Below the pieces are notes generated by a model. It did not search any database. It was not told where the DNA came from and saw only the letters and a program-made list of their open reading frames with translations. A program made the position numbers and the translations under genes. 22,938 bases of DNA from DASUKM01 sp036278735 (GTDB lineage: Bacteria; Acidobacteriota; Vicinamibacteria; Vicinamibacterales; 2-12-FULL-66-21), in contig DASUKM010000017.1 in the NCBI GenBank assembly GCA_036278735.1, positions 1-22,938 of the forward strand, read 5' to 3'. Below, in pieces: positions 1 to 9,076 of this stretch. Positions within the stretch are counted from its first letter, which is position 1; the number at the start of each line of letters is the position of its first letter.

Positions 1-141
1 AGAACCCGAGAACCCGAGAACCCGAGAACCCGAGAACCCGAGAACCCGAGAACCCGAGAACCCGAGAACCCGAGAACCCGAGAACCCGAGAACCCGAGAA
101 CCCGAGAACCCGAGAACCCGAGAACCCGAGAACCCGAGAAC
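1..141. repeat. Perfect 8-bp tandem repeat (agaacccg)n
   Basis: Seventeen uninterrupted copies of agaacccg plus a partial copy (agaac) fill the left edge, and the array may extend beyond the window. It stops at a short T-run about 38 bp before the speA start. No copy differs from any other, so the array is either young, kept uniform by slippage, or a product of assembly or polymerase slippage at a contig end. I see no promoter hexamers in it. Confidence 0.97.
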
Positions 142-179
142 TTTTTCCGATCGCCGCCAGGTACGCTCCGGAAAAACGT

Positions 180-2144
180 GTGTATCATGAACGCGTGAGC
201 ACTCCCACACGTACGCATCGCACCTGGCAGGCGGGGGAGCTCTTCACGACCAACGATGCCACCGAACTGTACGAGGTGGATCGCTGGGGGAAGGGCTATT
301 TCTCCATCTCGCCTGCCGGGCATCTGCTCGTCCACCCGACGAAGGATCCGCAGCAGGCGATCGATCTGAAGGAGCTGACGGATCATCTGATGCTGCGCGG
401 CATCGGGCTGCCCGTGCTCATCCGCTTCCGCGACATTCTGCGTCACCGGGTCGGCGACATCCATCATGCGTTTCAGGCGGCGATCGCCCAGCACAGTTAC
501 GAAGGGCGTTACGTCTGCGTCTATCCCATCAAGGTGAACCAGCAGCGGCAGGTCGTGGAAGAAGTGCTCGACTTCGGCCGCGAGTACGGGTTCGGCCTCG
601 AAGCGGGCTCGAAGCCGGAGTTGCTCGCCGTGGCGGCGCAGGCCTACAACGACACCCCGATCATCTGCAACGGGTTCAAGGACGCCGAGTTCATCGAGAT
701 GGCGATGCTGGCCCAGAAAATCGGCCGCAACGTCATCCCCGTCGTCGAGAAGTACACCGAGCTCGGATTGATCCTGAAATACGCCGAGAAGGTTGGAGTG
801 CGGCCGCAGATCGGCATGCGCGTCAAGCTCGCCTCGCGCGGCGGGGGGCGCTGGCAGAGCTCGGGCGGGTACCGCTCGAAATTCGGACTCACGGTCGCGG
901 AAGTGCTGCGCGGACTCGAGGAGCTTCGGACGCGCGGAATGCAGGACTGCTTCAAGCTGCTCCACTTCCACCTGGGCAGCCAGATCCCGAACATCCGGAT
1001 CGTCAAGGGAGCGCTCAACGAGGCCGCGCGGGTCTACACCGAGCTCGTGAAGGCGGGCGCCGGGCTCGAGTACATCGACGTCGGCGGAGGGCTCGGGGTC
1101 GATTACGACGGCTCGCAGACCAACTTCGAATCGAGCGTCAACTACACCCTCGAGGAATACGCCAACGACGTCGTCTACCACATCCAGACGGTGTGCGACG
1201 ACGCCGGCGTGAAGCATCCGACCATCGTGTCGGAGAGCGGACGCGCGATCGTGGCGTACCACAGCGTCCTGATCTTCAACGTGCTCGGCGTCTCGATGTT
1301 CGGCGACGAGAAGATCCCCGAGACGATTTCCCCGGAAGAGGCCGAGCAGCCCGTCATCGATCTGCTCGAGACGTACCAGAACCTCTCGTCGCGCAACGCG
1401 CTCGAGAGCTATCACGACGCCCAGCAGGCCCTCGACATGGCCTTGAGCCTGTTCAGCGGCGGCTACCTGCCGCTCGAGCAGCGCTGCCAGGCCGAGAATC
1501 TGTACTGGGCGATTCTGGCGAAGCTTCGCAAGATCGTGACGCAGCTCGACGACGTGCCCGAGGATCTGCAGGGGCTGGACGACGCGATGGCGGATACGTA
1601 CTTCTGCAATTTCTCGCTCTTCCAGTCGTGCCCCGACAGCTGGGCCATCAAACAGCTCTTCCCGATCATGCCGATCCACCGGCTGAATCAGGCGCCGACG
1701 CACCATGCGGTGCTCGGCGACATCACGTGCGATTCCGACGGCAAGATCGACTCGTTCATCGATCGCCGCGACGTGAAGCGCACGCTGCCGCTGCATACCG
1801 TGAACGGCGAGCCGTACTACCTCGGTGTGTTCCTCGTCGGCGCCTACCAGGAGATCCTGGGGGATCTGCACAACCTGTTCGGCGACACGCATGCGGTCCA
1901 CGTCAGCCTCGACGAGGGCGGCAACGTCGTGCTCGACGCCGTGATCAAGGGGGACACCGTCAGGGAGGTCCTCGACTACGTCGAGTTCGAGCCGGAGGCG
2001 CTGGTCAGGAAACTCCGGCACGACGTCGAGCGGGCGGTGCGGGAAGGGCGGATTTCGTACGAAGAATCCGGCCGGATGCTGGAGTTCTACGAAGACGGCC
2101 TGCAGGGATACACGTACCTCGAAGAGCCGCGCGATCGAACCTGA
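180..2144 (+). CDS. speA: Biosynthetic arginine decarboxylase (SpeA)
   Basis: This PLP enzyme decarboxylates L-arginine to agmatine, the first step of the agmatine route to putrescine and spermidine, in the cytoplasm. The 654 residues are close to the roughly 660 of E. coli SpeA and similar along the whole length. Visible landmarks are the PLP-lysine motif YPIKVNQQ (Lys118), LLHFHLGSQ (from about residue 260), the phosphate-binding glycine run DVGGGLGVDYDGS (300-312), NFSLFQSCPDSW (around 484) and the catalytic-cysteine motif ITCDSDG (Cys517). The GTG at 180 has no good Shine-Dalgarno sequence, and an in-frame GTG at 195 is an equally plausible start. The nearby ATG at 187 is out of frame and meets a stop after three codons. 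No polyamine partner (agmatinase, agmatine deiminase, speE) lies next to it. The identification is secure; only the start is uncertain. Confidence 0.97.
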   Translation: MYHERVSTPTRTHRTWQAGELFTTNDATELYEVDRWGKGYFSISPAGHLLVHPTKDPQQAIDLKELTDHLMLRGIGLPVLIRFRDILRHRVGDIHHAFQAAIAQHSYEGRYVCVYPIKVNQQRQVVEEVLDFGREYGFGLEAGSKPELLAVAAQAYNDTPIICNGFKDAEFIEMAMLAQKIGRNVIPVVEKYTELGLILKYAEKVGVRPQIGMRVKLASRGGGRWQSSGGYRSKFGLTVAEVLRGLEELRTRGMQDCFKLLHFHLGSQIPNIRIVKGALNEAARVYTELVKAGAGLEYIDVGGGLGVDYDGSQTNFESSVNYTLEEYANDVVYHIQTVCDDAGVKHPTIVSESGRAIVAYHSVLIFNVLGVSMFGDEKIPETISPEEAEQPVIDLLETYQNLSSRNALESYHDAQQALDMALSLFSGGYLPLEQRCQAENLYWAILAKLRKIVTQLDDVPEDLQGLDDAMADTYFCNFSLFQSCPDSWAIKQLFPIMPIHRLNQAPTHHAVLGDITCDSDGKIDSFIDRRDVKRTLPLHTVNGEPYYLGVFLVGAYQEILGDLHNLFGDTHAVHVSLDEGGNVVLDAVIKGDTVREVLDYVEFEPEALVRKLRHDVERAVREGRISYEESGRMLEFYEDGLQGYTYLEEPRDRT

Positions 2145-2148
2145 CGCA

Positions 2149-2185
2149 GGGCGGGTCGGATGCTTCGGCGCAGGCCGGCCCGCCC
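2149..2185. terminator. Hairpin between convergent speA and HAF gene
   Basis: An 11-bp GC-rich stem (gggcgggtcgg at 2149-2159 against ccggcccgccc at 2175-2185, one G-U pair) encloses a 15-nt loop. The loop contains a nested gc-UUCG-gc mini-hairpin at 2162-2169. It sits in the 50-bp gap between the two converging stop codons, so it could serve both strands. There is no T-tract on either side, so Rho-independent termination is plausible but not classical. Confidence 0.6.
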
Positions 2186-2194
2186 CCTATCCAT

Positions 2195-3940
2195 CTACCG
2201 GCGACGCCCGTTGTGGTGGCGGAAGAAGCGGCGCGCGAGCACGCGGTAGTGCGTGCGCCGGAGCCGCCGGCTCGAGAACGTCGTGGCCGCCTGCCCGCGG
2301 GCCACCGTTACCGTGACAGCCGCCCCGCTGACGTTTCCCGCCGCGTCGGCGCAGCTGGCGTGAATGGTGTACACCCGCGGATCGTCCTTGCTGCCTTTGA
2401 GCGCGCGCACTCGGGCGGTCGTGTCGCCCGTGACCTGCGCATCGTTCGCCGTCCCCTCACTCGAGCCGATCTCGTCGATCGCGCATACCGGCGTCGCATC
2501 GACGTCGTCGGTGGCGGTGATCGTCACGGTCACCGGCACCATCGCGCCATTCGGCGGCCAGATGACGGAGGGAGAGGCCGCGATCCCGGTAATCACCGGG
2601 GCGGTGACGTCCGGCGGAACGACGACCGACGCGGTGCCGTCGCTGTGGTTCCCCGACGCGTCCGTGCACGTGACGCCGAACACGTAGGTGCGATTCCCGA
2701 CCGCCCGGACCGTTCCGCTGAACGGGCCGGTGATGGCGGAGTCGGCCGCCGTGCCCGCGCTGGCGGTGATGCTCGTCAGCGAACACACCGGCGCGGGATC
2801 CGTGTCGTCGCTGGCGGCGACAGCAAGCGTCACCGGAACCACCTGACCGGCCGGCGGCGCGATGAGCGACGGCGAGGCCGTGATGCTGCTGATGACGGGC
2901 GGCGTCAGGTCGACGGGCTTGTCCGGCGTGAGGCGGAACGCGCGCTGCTGTCCGTTCAGCATGCCCATCCCGGCGATCTGACCGCTCGCATTCACCGACA
3001 CGGCCGACTGCAGCACCCAGCCGGAGTCGGCGGGAATGCGCGTGTTCAGGTCGACCATGCCGTCCGCATGCGTGTGCACGAAGGCGTGCGAGCTGCCGTC
3101 GGCCACCTGGAACGCGCCGACGGTGGCGGAGCCAGCCACGCCCATCGCGTTGCTCGACGCCGAGCCGAGCGTATCGATGTCTTCCATGTGATCCGAGTAG
3201 CGGAAGGCGTGGAACGCGCCCGCCGCGGTCAGCGACCGGCCGACGACGTCGCCGCCGGCGTCGATCGCGGAGGCCATGCTCATGCCGCCGGTGCTCAGCG
3301 AGCCGAGATCGTCAATCGTGCCGTCGACGTTCGCGCGAAACGCGTGCTGCGACCCATCGGTCGTGGTGCTGGTTCCGGCGACCTGGCCGCTGTCGTTGAT
3401 CGCGAGCCCGACGCCGAAGCCGCCGCCGAGCGTCGGCAGGACGACGAGCGGCGTATTCGGCATCGCGCGGAAGGCCTGGACGCCGAGCGCTGTCGTCGTG
3501 TAGCCGGTCACTTCGTCGCCGCTGTTGATCCCCGTGCCGATCGTGAAGGCGCCGCCGTCGATCGGATCGATCGTCTGCGGGCCGGCGCCGTCGACGTAGC
3601 GGTACGCCCGCTGCCCCGCCGCGAGCACCATGTAGCCCGCCATGTCGCCGTGCGCGGTGACCCCGCTGCCGACGCCCGTGGCCGCGTCGAATCCCGAGAG
3701 GTATTCGAAGCCCACCCCGTCGGTGTAGCGCACGGGGCGCGAGCCCGCCGTCGTCTGCGCCGTGCCGGAGACCTGACCGTCCGTGTTGATGCCCGTGACG
3801 TTCGGGACGAGGCCGCCGATGGTCCCGAGATCCTGGATGGTATAGGTCGGCGCGCTGGCCGACAATTGGCTCACAGCCGAAGATGGCTGGATGAAGACCA
3901 CGCAAACCGCAACTGCCGCTAGGGTGGCGAAGCGTCTCAT
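2195..3940 (-). CDS. Secreted HAF-repeat protein with two Ig-like domains
   Basis: I take the ATG at 3940, which has a strong Shine-Dalgarno sequence (gggaggt, six bases away) and opens with a signal peptide (MRRFATLAAVAVCVVF). An upstream in-frame ATG at 3997 would bury that signal behind 19 polar residues. The 581-residue product has three parts. Residues about 33-340 hold HAF-type repeats, with recurrent DLGTIGG, INDSGQVAG and HAFR motifs, each unit about 45 residues. Residues about 347-441 and 446-546 are two homologous Ig-like/HYR-like modules (TPPVIS..ASPS.I.PP...VPVT), each with a cysteine pair (about 386/425 and 486/530). A very basic tail of about 25 residues ends in RRR. HAF proteins are common in Acidobacteriota and related soil bacteria; their function is not established. 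Extracellular or cell-surface location is inferred from the signal peptide and modules. Confidence 0.88.
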   Translation of the reverse strand: MRRFATLAAVAVCVVFIQPSSAVSQLSASAPTYTIQDLGTIGGLVPNVTGINTDGQVSGTAQTTAGSRPVRYTDGVGFEYLSGFDAATGVGSGVTAHGDMAGYMVLAAGQRAYRYVDGAGPQTIDPIDGGAFTIGTGINSGDEVTGYTTTALGVQAFRAMPNTPLVVLPTLGGGFGVGLAINDSGQVAGTSTTTDGSQHAFRANVDGTIDDLGSLSTGGMSMASAIDAGGDVVGRSLTAAGAFHAFRYSDHMEDIDTLGSASSNAMGVAGSATVGAFQVADGSSHAFVHTHADGMVDLNTRIPADSGWVLQSAVSVNASGQIAGMGMLNGQQRAFRLTPDKPVDLTPPVISSITASPSLIAPPAGQVVPVTLAVAASDDTDPAPVCSLTSITASAGTAADSAITGPFSGTVRAVGNRTYVFGVTCTDASGNHSDGTASVVVPPDVTAPVITGIAASPSVIWPPNGAMVPVTVTITATDDVDATPVCAIDEIGSSEGTANDAQVTGDTTARVRALKGSKDDPRVYTIHASCADAAGNVSGAAVTVTVARGQAATTFSSRRLRRTHYRVLARRFFRHHNGRRR

Positions 3941-4128
3941 GGCGGACCTCCCTGTCCCATCCCTAGAGGGAGCAACGGGGGTGCCTCGACGTGCCACTGG
4001 CCGAAACTCACTGATCCTGCGCTGCTTAACAGTACCGTGATCAGGATTTTCGTGTGCGTGAGATCACGATTTCGCGATCGCACGCACGAGATCGTTACGA
4101 AGAGGTGCGAGACGGCGTGCAGAAGTGG
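3941..4128. other. Intergenic spacer upstream of the HAF gene
   Basis: This 188-bp gap lies between the stop of the M28 lipoprotein gene (right) and the start of the HAF gene (left), both read on the minus strand. It must hold the HAF promoter if that gene is not read through from the peptidase. I find the HAF Shine-Dalgarno sequence and one imperfect hairpin (listed separately), but no convincing -35/-10 pair. Confidence 0.6.
4054..4087 (-). other. Imperfect hairpin downstream of M28 gene
   Basis: Arms gtgcgtg-a-gatc (4054-4065) and gatc-g-cacgcac (4076-4087) pair over 12 positions with one A/G mismatch and a 10-base loop. It lies about 42 bp past the M28 stop codon and could stabilise or end that transcript. 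No T-tract follows on the minus strand, so a terminator role is only a guess. Confidence 0.4.
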
Positions 4129-5871
4129 TCATTTCATCATCGCGTCGCGCTTGGCCTTGAACTCGTTACCGGGTTTCCATTCAGGGAGATGGTCGCTGTT
4201 CGCGACGCGATAGCCCACGGCCAGGAGCAAGTCGGCGTCTTCGGCGGCCCCGCTCAGATCCCAGTCGGGTTTAATCTCGTCGCTCGGCGCGTGATAGTCG
4301 TGGTTCGTGTACTCGTTCCGCTTCTGCTGTCCCCATCCGGCGGGTTTGCCGATGAAGTCGACGCCCGCGTCGGGATCGAGCGCCGGGACCCCCTGCTTGG
4401 CGAAGCTGAAATGATCGGAGCGGTAGTAGAAGCCCTTCTCGGGCTCGGGATCCGGTCGAAGCGTTCGGCCCTGCTCCTGCGCGGCGGCGCGCGCGTAGTC
4501 GTCCAGATCCGAGGCGCCGAGCCCGATGATGGTCAGGTCTTTCGTGCGCCCCCACTGGTTCACGCCGTCCTCGTTGATTTCCGCCGCGGTCTTGCGGAGC
4601 GGGTAGATCGGATTCGTGGCGTAGTACTGCGAGCCGAGGAGCATCTGTTCCTCCGCCGTGACGAAGAGGAACAGGACGGAGCGTCGGGGCTTCGGCTGGA
4701 TTGTCGTGAAGGCCCGGGCGATCTCCAGCACGGAGCCGACGCCGGCGGCGTTGTCGAGCGCACCGTTGTAGATCTTGTCGCCATTGACCGGCTCCCCGAC
4801 GCCGAGATGATCCCAGTGCGCCGTGTAGATCACGTACTCGTCTTTCAAGCGGGGATCGCTGCCTTCGAGCTTGGCGACGACGTTACGGGACGCCACGCGG
4901 CGCAGCGTGTTGTGGATCGTCATCGAGGCTTTCACGCCGAGCGGCACCGGCTCGAAGTCGCGGCTCACCGCCTGCTTCTTCAGGGCATCGAAATCCTGTC
5001 CGGCCATCGCGAACAGCTTCCGGGCGGCGGCGGTCGTGATCCACCCCTCGATGTTCGATCGTCCCATGTTGTCGTCGGGGGTGACGATGTCGAACTTTTC
5101 GTCCAGATTGCCCTGAACGACCGAGAACGGATAACCGGCCGGCCCCGTTTCGTGCACGATGAAGACGGCGGCCGCCCCTTTGCGCGCTCCTTCTTCGAAC
5201 TTGTACGTCCAGCGGCCGTAGTACGTCATCGCGTCGCCGCGGAAGGTGTTCGCATCGAGCCTGGAGGGGTTGGAGGGATCCGGGACGGGCGGATCGTTGA
5301 CGAGGACGACAATCGTCTTTCCCTTGACGTCGACGTCCTTGAAATCGTTCCACTGATATTCCGGCGCCTCGACGCCGTAGCCGCAGAAGATCACGTCGGA
5401 TTTGTCGATCGCCGCCGAGTCGGCCACGTGCTTGGTCCAGGCGACGACCTCGTCCTTCCACTTCAGCCCCAGGGCTCGTCCCGGTTTCGAAAAGGTCAGC
5501 GACGAGGCCGGCGTTCCCGTGATCCCCACGAGCGGCACTTTCTGGATGTAGGTGCCGTCGGTGTTGCCCGGCTCCAGGCCGAGTTGCTTCACCTGCGCCT
5601 GCAGGTAGTCGACGGTCAGGTCTTCTCCCTTCGTCCCTGGCGCGCGCCCTTCGAACGTGTCGGCCGACAGCACCTTGATGTGATCGAGGATGGCCTTGGG
5701 ATCGACCTTGGGCATCGACGAGATCGGCAGGCTGGGCGTCTGGGGCGCGGGCGCCGGCGCGGCGGCGCTGGACGCGGCCGGCGGAGCGGCCGTCGTCTCG
5801 GCCTGAGGCGGGTGCGACCCGCACGCGGCCAGGGGAATCAGGGAGATGGCGAGCAGGAGCGGCATTCTCAT
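4129..5871 (-). CDS. M28 family metallopeptidase, lipoprotein
   Basis: Probable di-zinc aminopeptidase/exopeptidase of 580 residues, anchored in the envelope. The N-terminus is a lipoprotein signal with lipobox LAAC (Cys17), followed by an Ala/Pro-rich linker to about residue 50. A protease-associated-type insert (roughly 150-320) precedes the zinc-binding half of the catalytic domain. Candidate metal ligands and catalytic residues are H352 in YTAHWDHLG, D373 in NGALDNAAG, E407/E408 in VTAEEQ, D435 in INEDG and H527 in YHAPSDE; SDHFSF (485-490) is also typical. The set is complete, so the enzyme is probably active. The ATG at 5871 lacks a clear Shine-Dalgarno sequence, and a second ATG two codons later fits as well. 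It follows the TonB receptor gene on the same strand after 115 bp. Substrate is not predictable beyond peptides. Confidence 0.93.
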   Translation of the reverse strand: MRMPLLLAISLIPLAACGSHPPQAETTAAPPAASSAAAPAPAPQTPSLPISSMPKVDPKAILDHIKVLSADTFEGRAPGTKGEDLTVDYLQAQVKQLGLEPGNTDGTYIQKVPLVGITGTPASSLTFSKPGRALGLKWKDEVVAWTKHVADSAAIDKSDVIFCGYGVEAPEYQWNDFKDVDVKGKTIVVLVNDPPVPDPSNPSRLDANTFRGDAMTYYGRWTYKFEEGARKGAAAVFIVHETGPAGYPFSVVQGNLDEKFDIVTPDDNMGRSNIEGWITTAAARKLFAMAGQDFDALKKQAVSRDFEPVPLGVKASMTIHNTLRRVASRNVVAKLEGSDPRLKDEYVIYTAHWDHLGVGEPVNGDKIYNGALDNAAGVGSVLEIARAFTTIQPKPRRSVLFLFVTAEEQMLLGSQYYATNPIYPLRKTAAEINEDGVNQWGRTKDLTIIGLGASDLDDYARAAAQEQGRTLRPDPEPEKGFYYRSDHFSFAKQGVPALDPDAGVDFIGKPAGWGQQKRNEYTNHDYHAPSDEIKPDWDLSGAAEDADLLLAVGYRVANSDHLPEWKPGNEFKAKRDAMMK

Positions 5872-5907
5872 GCGCGCATTCTAGCAGGGAGATCGCGGTC
5901 CCCGAGG

Positions 5908-5936
5908 GTCAGCCCTCGAGGCGTCGAGGGGCTGAC
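5908..5936. repeat. Palindrome with gtcagccc/gggctgac arms, copy A
   Basis: Left arm gtcagccctcga (5908-5919), loop ggcg, right arm tcgaggggctgac (5924-5936), pairing fully except for one bulged base. It lies in the 115-bp gap between the receptor stop and the M28 start, about 50 bp past the receptor gene. The outer eight bases of each arm match the palindrome at 9168-9188. It may act as a transcript-end structure or be a dispersed REP-like element. Confidence 0.7.
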
Positions 5937-5986
5937 GTGCCGGATCGCGGCACGGGAGAGCGGCCGTGGCCGCCCTCCCGCGGTGA

Positions 5987-8908
5987 CTAGAACGCGAAGC
6001 GCGCGCCCAGCCTGAGCTGAAACGGCGTCTGATACGCGAGCCGCCGCCCGAAATCGGGGTTCGGCGTCTGGAAGACGACCTCGCTGTAGTTGTCGTAGTC
6101 GAGGACCGTCTGCGTGTTGAACAGGTTGAACATGTCGGCCAGCAGCGTGACGGTGCGCGGGCCGAGGTGCAGGTTGTAGTCCAGGTGCAGGTCGACGTCC
6201 TTCTGGATGGGGGTGTGGGTCTTGAAGCCGTCTTCCGTCTGGAAGCCGCCGCCGCGCGGGGTCAGCGGGATCTCGCCGGCGTTCTCGTACACCGGATTCG
6301 CGGCGAACGCGGTCAGCGGCTCGCCGGATCCGATCTGCATGCCGAGGCCGACGTTCACGCCGAACGGCGTCATGTAGTTGCCGTACAGCTTGAACTGATT
6401 CGGGCGGTCGAGCGGCAGTGGTCCGGCGCCGAGCGCCCCCAGATACCGGATGTCGCCCGAGAAGCCGAACCGCGGCACCCCGATGGACGTGTACGTCGGG
6501 TCGTTCGTCGGAAAGTCGTCGAGCGAGGTGATCGACGGATCCGACTGGCCGTTGTCGTTCCGGAAGAAGCCTTCGTAGTCGCCCCAGAGCCGCGACCACG
6601 TGTAGGACGCCTGCAGCCCCCAGTTGTTGCTGAAGCGCTTCTCGGCCGTCAACTCGACGGCGTCGTAGTCGTGAATCGCGTTCTCGAACGAGATCGGCAC
6701 CCCAAGGTCGCCCGTGACCGGCGTGTTCGGGCCGGGGTTGGTGATGAAGTACTCGACGCTGCTCGGCACCGTGCCGAGGAAGTACGACACCATCGGGGCC
6801 GTGCCGACGTCTTCGAGGATGCGCCCGAAGCGGCGGCGCATGTACGTCGCGCCGACGCTGATGTTCTGGAACAGGTCGTGCTGCACGCCGGCGACCCACT
6901 CGTCTTCGTAGGTGGACTTGGCGTTCGGGTCGAAGTCCGACGCGCTCAGGCCCGCCGTGATGTAGTGCTGCGTATCGCCCGTCGGACCGGCGGCCACCCC
7001 TTGCGGAATGGGATCCGTGAGCTGCGCGTCGAAGTAGTCCGCGCGCGTGATCGACGCATCCGCGGACAGGGCGCGGGCGGCCAGATCGTTCGGGATCTTG
7101 GCAAAGAACCGCCCCCAGCTGCCGAACAGCTTCGTCCGGCCGTTTCCCATCAGGTCATAGGTGGCCCCGATCCGCGGCGCCCAGTTGTTGTTCCAGGTGA
7201 AGTTGCTGACGTTGCCAATCAGCTTCTGCTGCTCGTACCGGATCCCCGGCTTGAGCGTGAGGCGATGCCACCGCCACGTGTCCTGCGCGAACACGCTGAG
7301 GTAGTCCTGCCGCGTGTTCCGGATGCTCGAGAGATTCGCGCGCGTGACGCGGTAGATCTGCCCGTAGTTCGGATCCGGCAGAATCGCAATGGTCGCCCCC
7401 GTCTGCGTCTGCTGTCCGTCGGGCGTCGTGAACGTCGGACCGGTGTAGTTGACCGTGTTGTCGTACGCAATGTCCTCGTACTCGATGCCGTAGCGGATCT
7501 GATGATCCCCGATGAAGTTGGTGCTCTTGGCCTGGAACTGCAGGTTGCGGCCGTTGTTGCCGACCTCGTAGAACCCGATGCCGCCGCTCTGGATGTTCGG
7601 CGTGACGGTATCGTCGCTGACGGCCCAGGTGTCGACGGAGGGCGTTTCGGTGATGCTGTTCGCCGCCCGCGACACGGACCCTTCGATCAGCCAGTTGTTC
7701 CGGAGCACGCCATCGTAGTTCAGCGTCTGGTTGTTGCCGCCGTAGTCCAGGCTGCTGAAGCCGGAGGTGTTGGTTTGCAGGAGCGCCGCACGGCGCTGCG
7801 GCCCGTTGTCGCCGGTCGCCGGGTCGCCGAACGCCGAGAAGTTGACGCGCGTGCCGGCGCCCGGCTGCCACGTCGCCTTCCCTGCGTACGCGAAGATGCG
7901 GCGATCCTGGTCCTGGTTGCCGATGGAGCGCAGCGGGAAATTCTCCGGAGCCATCAGCGTGGTTCGCTGCCACTGCGGATCGATGGCGCCAAAGTAGAAC
8001 AACTGATCGTGCAGGATCGGCCCGCCGATCTCCCCGCCGAAGTCGCTCTGCTGCGTGCCCGTCGTGTTGACGGCCTCGGCGCGGGACCCATTGGTCGAGA
8101 TCACCGGCGTGTAATGTCCTTCGAGCGTCGACGGTCGCGAATAGCCGAACAGCGTGCCGGCCATCTGATTCGAGCCGCTTTTCGTGATCACGTTGATGAC
8201 GCCGCCCGTCGCCTGTCCGTATTCCGCCTCGTATCCGCCCGTCTTCACCTGAATCTGTTTCAGGAAGTCGAACGGCACACCGGTGCCCAGCGACCCGAAC
8301 ACGATGGAGTACGAGCCGACCGCGCCGTAGCCGGAGTTCGTCGTGTTCACCCCGTCGACCACGTATTGGTTCTCGAGGCCGCTCGCGCCGGATACGGACG
8401 GGTTCGCCCGCCCCGCGCCGCCGCTGCTGCTCACCCCGGGCGAGATGTACAGCGCGTCGGTGAATGTCCGGCCGATCGGGATCTTCTGCAGCAGCGTGCT
8501 GTCGATCGTCGTCCCGACCGTCGTGCTCGACGTGTCGATGGGCGAGGCGCCCGCCTTCACCTCGACGCTTTCCGTCAAGGTGCCGACCGTGAGCGTGAAC
8601 GGCAGCTCGACGCGCTGCCCCAGGCTGACGGTCACGTTTTTCTGTTCTGCCGGTTTGAATCCCTGCAGTTCGACCCGCACACTGTACGTGCCGGGTGTGA
8701 GGTATGGAGCGAAGAAGCGGCCCTTGTCGTCGCTGACGAAGGTCTTGGAGCCTTGCGCCGAGGTCACGGTGACCGTCGCGCCGGGGATCGCGAGTCCCTG
8801 GGCGTCCATCACCTGCCCGGCGATCGATCCGCTCGTCGTTTCCTGAGCGATGGCGGTGCCGGCGCCACAGACGAGCATAGCCATCAGGCAGACGCACACA
8901 CGTCGCAT
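5987..8908 (-). CDS. TonB-dependent receptor, CarboxypepD_reg/Oar-like
   Basis: Outer-membrane gated channel for a large substrate, powered by TonB. The ATG at 8908 has a good Shine-Dalgarno sequence (aaggagt, nine bases upstream) and starts the signal peptide MRRVCVCLMAMLVCGAGTAIA; an upstream in-frame ATG at 8944 adds only polar residues. The 973-residue product has an Ig-fold carboxypeptidase-regulatory domain (about 27-108, GSIAGQVMDAQGLAIPGATVTV), a plug domain (about 115-240, with VVDGVNTTNSGYG and GGVINVITKSG) and a long barrel ending in a terminal phenylalanine (LGARFAF), the usual barrel-assembly signal. Barrel strands with WRWHRLTLKPGIRYE and FGSWGRFFAK are typical of the family. 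Such receptors in Acidobacteriota are often linked to oligosaccharide or peptide uptake, but the ligand cannot be read from sequence. The downstream M28 peptidase on the same strand hints at peptides. Confidence 0.96.
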   Translation of the reverse strand: MRRVCVCLMAMLVCGAGTAIAQETTSGSIAGQVMDAQGLAIPGATVTVTSAQGSKTFVSDDKGRFFAPYLTPGTYSVRVELQGFKPAEQKNVTVSLGQRVELPFTLTVGTLTESVEVKAGASPIDTSSTTVGTTIDSTLLQKIPIGRTFTDALYISPGVSSSGGAGRANPSVSGASGLENQYVVDGVNTTNSGYGAVGSYSIVFGSLGTGVPFDFLKQIQVKTGGYEAEYGQATGGVINVITKSGSNQMAGTLFGYSRPSTLEGHYTPVISTNGSRAEAVNTTGTQQSDFGGEIGGPILHDQLFYFGAIDPQWQRTTLMAPENFPLRSIGNQDQDRRIFAYAGKATWQPGAGTRVNFSAFGDPATGDNGPQRRAALLQTNTSGFSSLDYGGNNQTLNYDGVLRNNWLIEGSVSRAANSITETPSVDTWAVSDDTVTPNIQSGGIGFYEVGNNGRNLQFQAKSTNFIGDHQIRYGIEYEDIAYDNTVNYTGPTFTTPDGQQTQTGATIAILPDPNYGQIYRVTRANLSSIRNTRQDYLSVFAQDTWRWHRLTLKPGIRYEQQKLIGNVSNFTWNNNWAPRIGATYDLMGNGRTKLFGSWGRFFAKIPNDLAARALSADASITRADYFDAQLTDPIPQGVAAGPTGDTQHYITAGLSASDFDPNAKSTYEDEWVAGVQHDLFQNISVGATYMRRRFGRILEDVGTAPMVSYFLGTVPSSVEYFITNPGPNTPVTGDLGVPISFENAIHDYDAVELTAEKRFSNNWGLQASYTWSRLWGDYEGFFRNDNGQSDPSITSLDDFPTNDPTYTSIGVPRFGFSGDIRYLGALGAGPLPLDRPNQFKLYGNYMTPFGVNVGLGMQIGSGEPLTAFAANPVYENAGEIPLTPRGGGFQTEDGFKTHTPIQKDVDLHLDYNLHLGPRTVTLLADMFNLFNTQTVLDYDNYSEVVFQTPNPDFGRRLAYQTPFQLRLGARFAF

Positions 8909-9076
8909 GGAGAATGACTCCTTCTGCTGAGGGCATCTCGACACGGATGCAAGTTGGGATCACTCAGCGTTACGCGCCCGCTCGGCCGCAGGCGACGGCG
9001 TGATTCACAAAGCGGGAGGACACGCGAGCCCGCACGCGCCGGCGTCGTCGATCTCGGGATGTGGATCGGGATCCAG

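Noticed and set aside
1193..3922. Open frame of 909 codons on the plus strand
   Set aside because: It overlaps speA out of frame and lies antisense to the HAF gene; the peptide is low-complexity Arg/Ala/Gly, typical of shadow frames in GC-rich DNA.
3941..3997. Upstream start for the HAF protein
   Set aside because: It would bury the signal peptide; the ATG at 3940 has an excellent Shine-Dalgarno sequence.
6167..8917. Open frame of 916 codons antisense to the TonB receptor
   Set aside because: Arg/Val-rich with no domain signal; the minus-strand frame has a signal peptide, plug and barrel.
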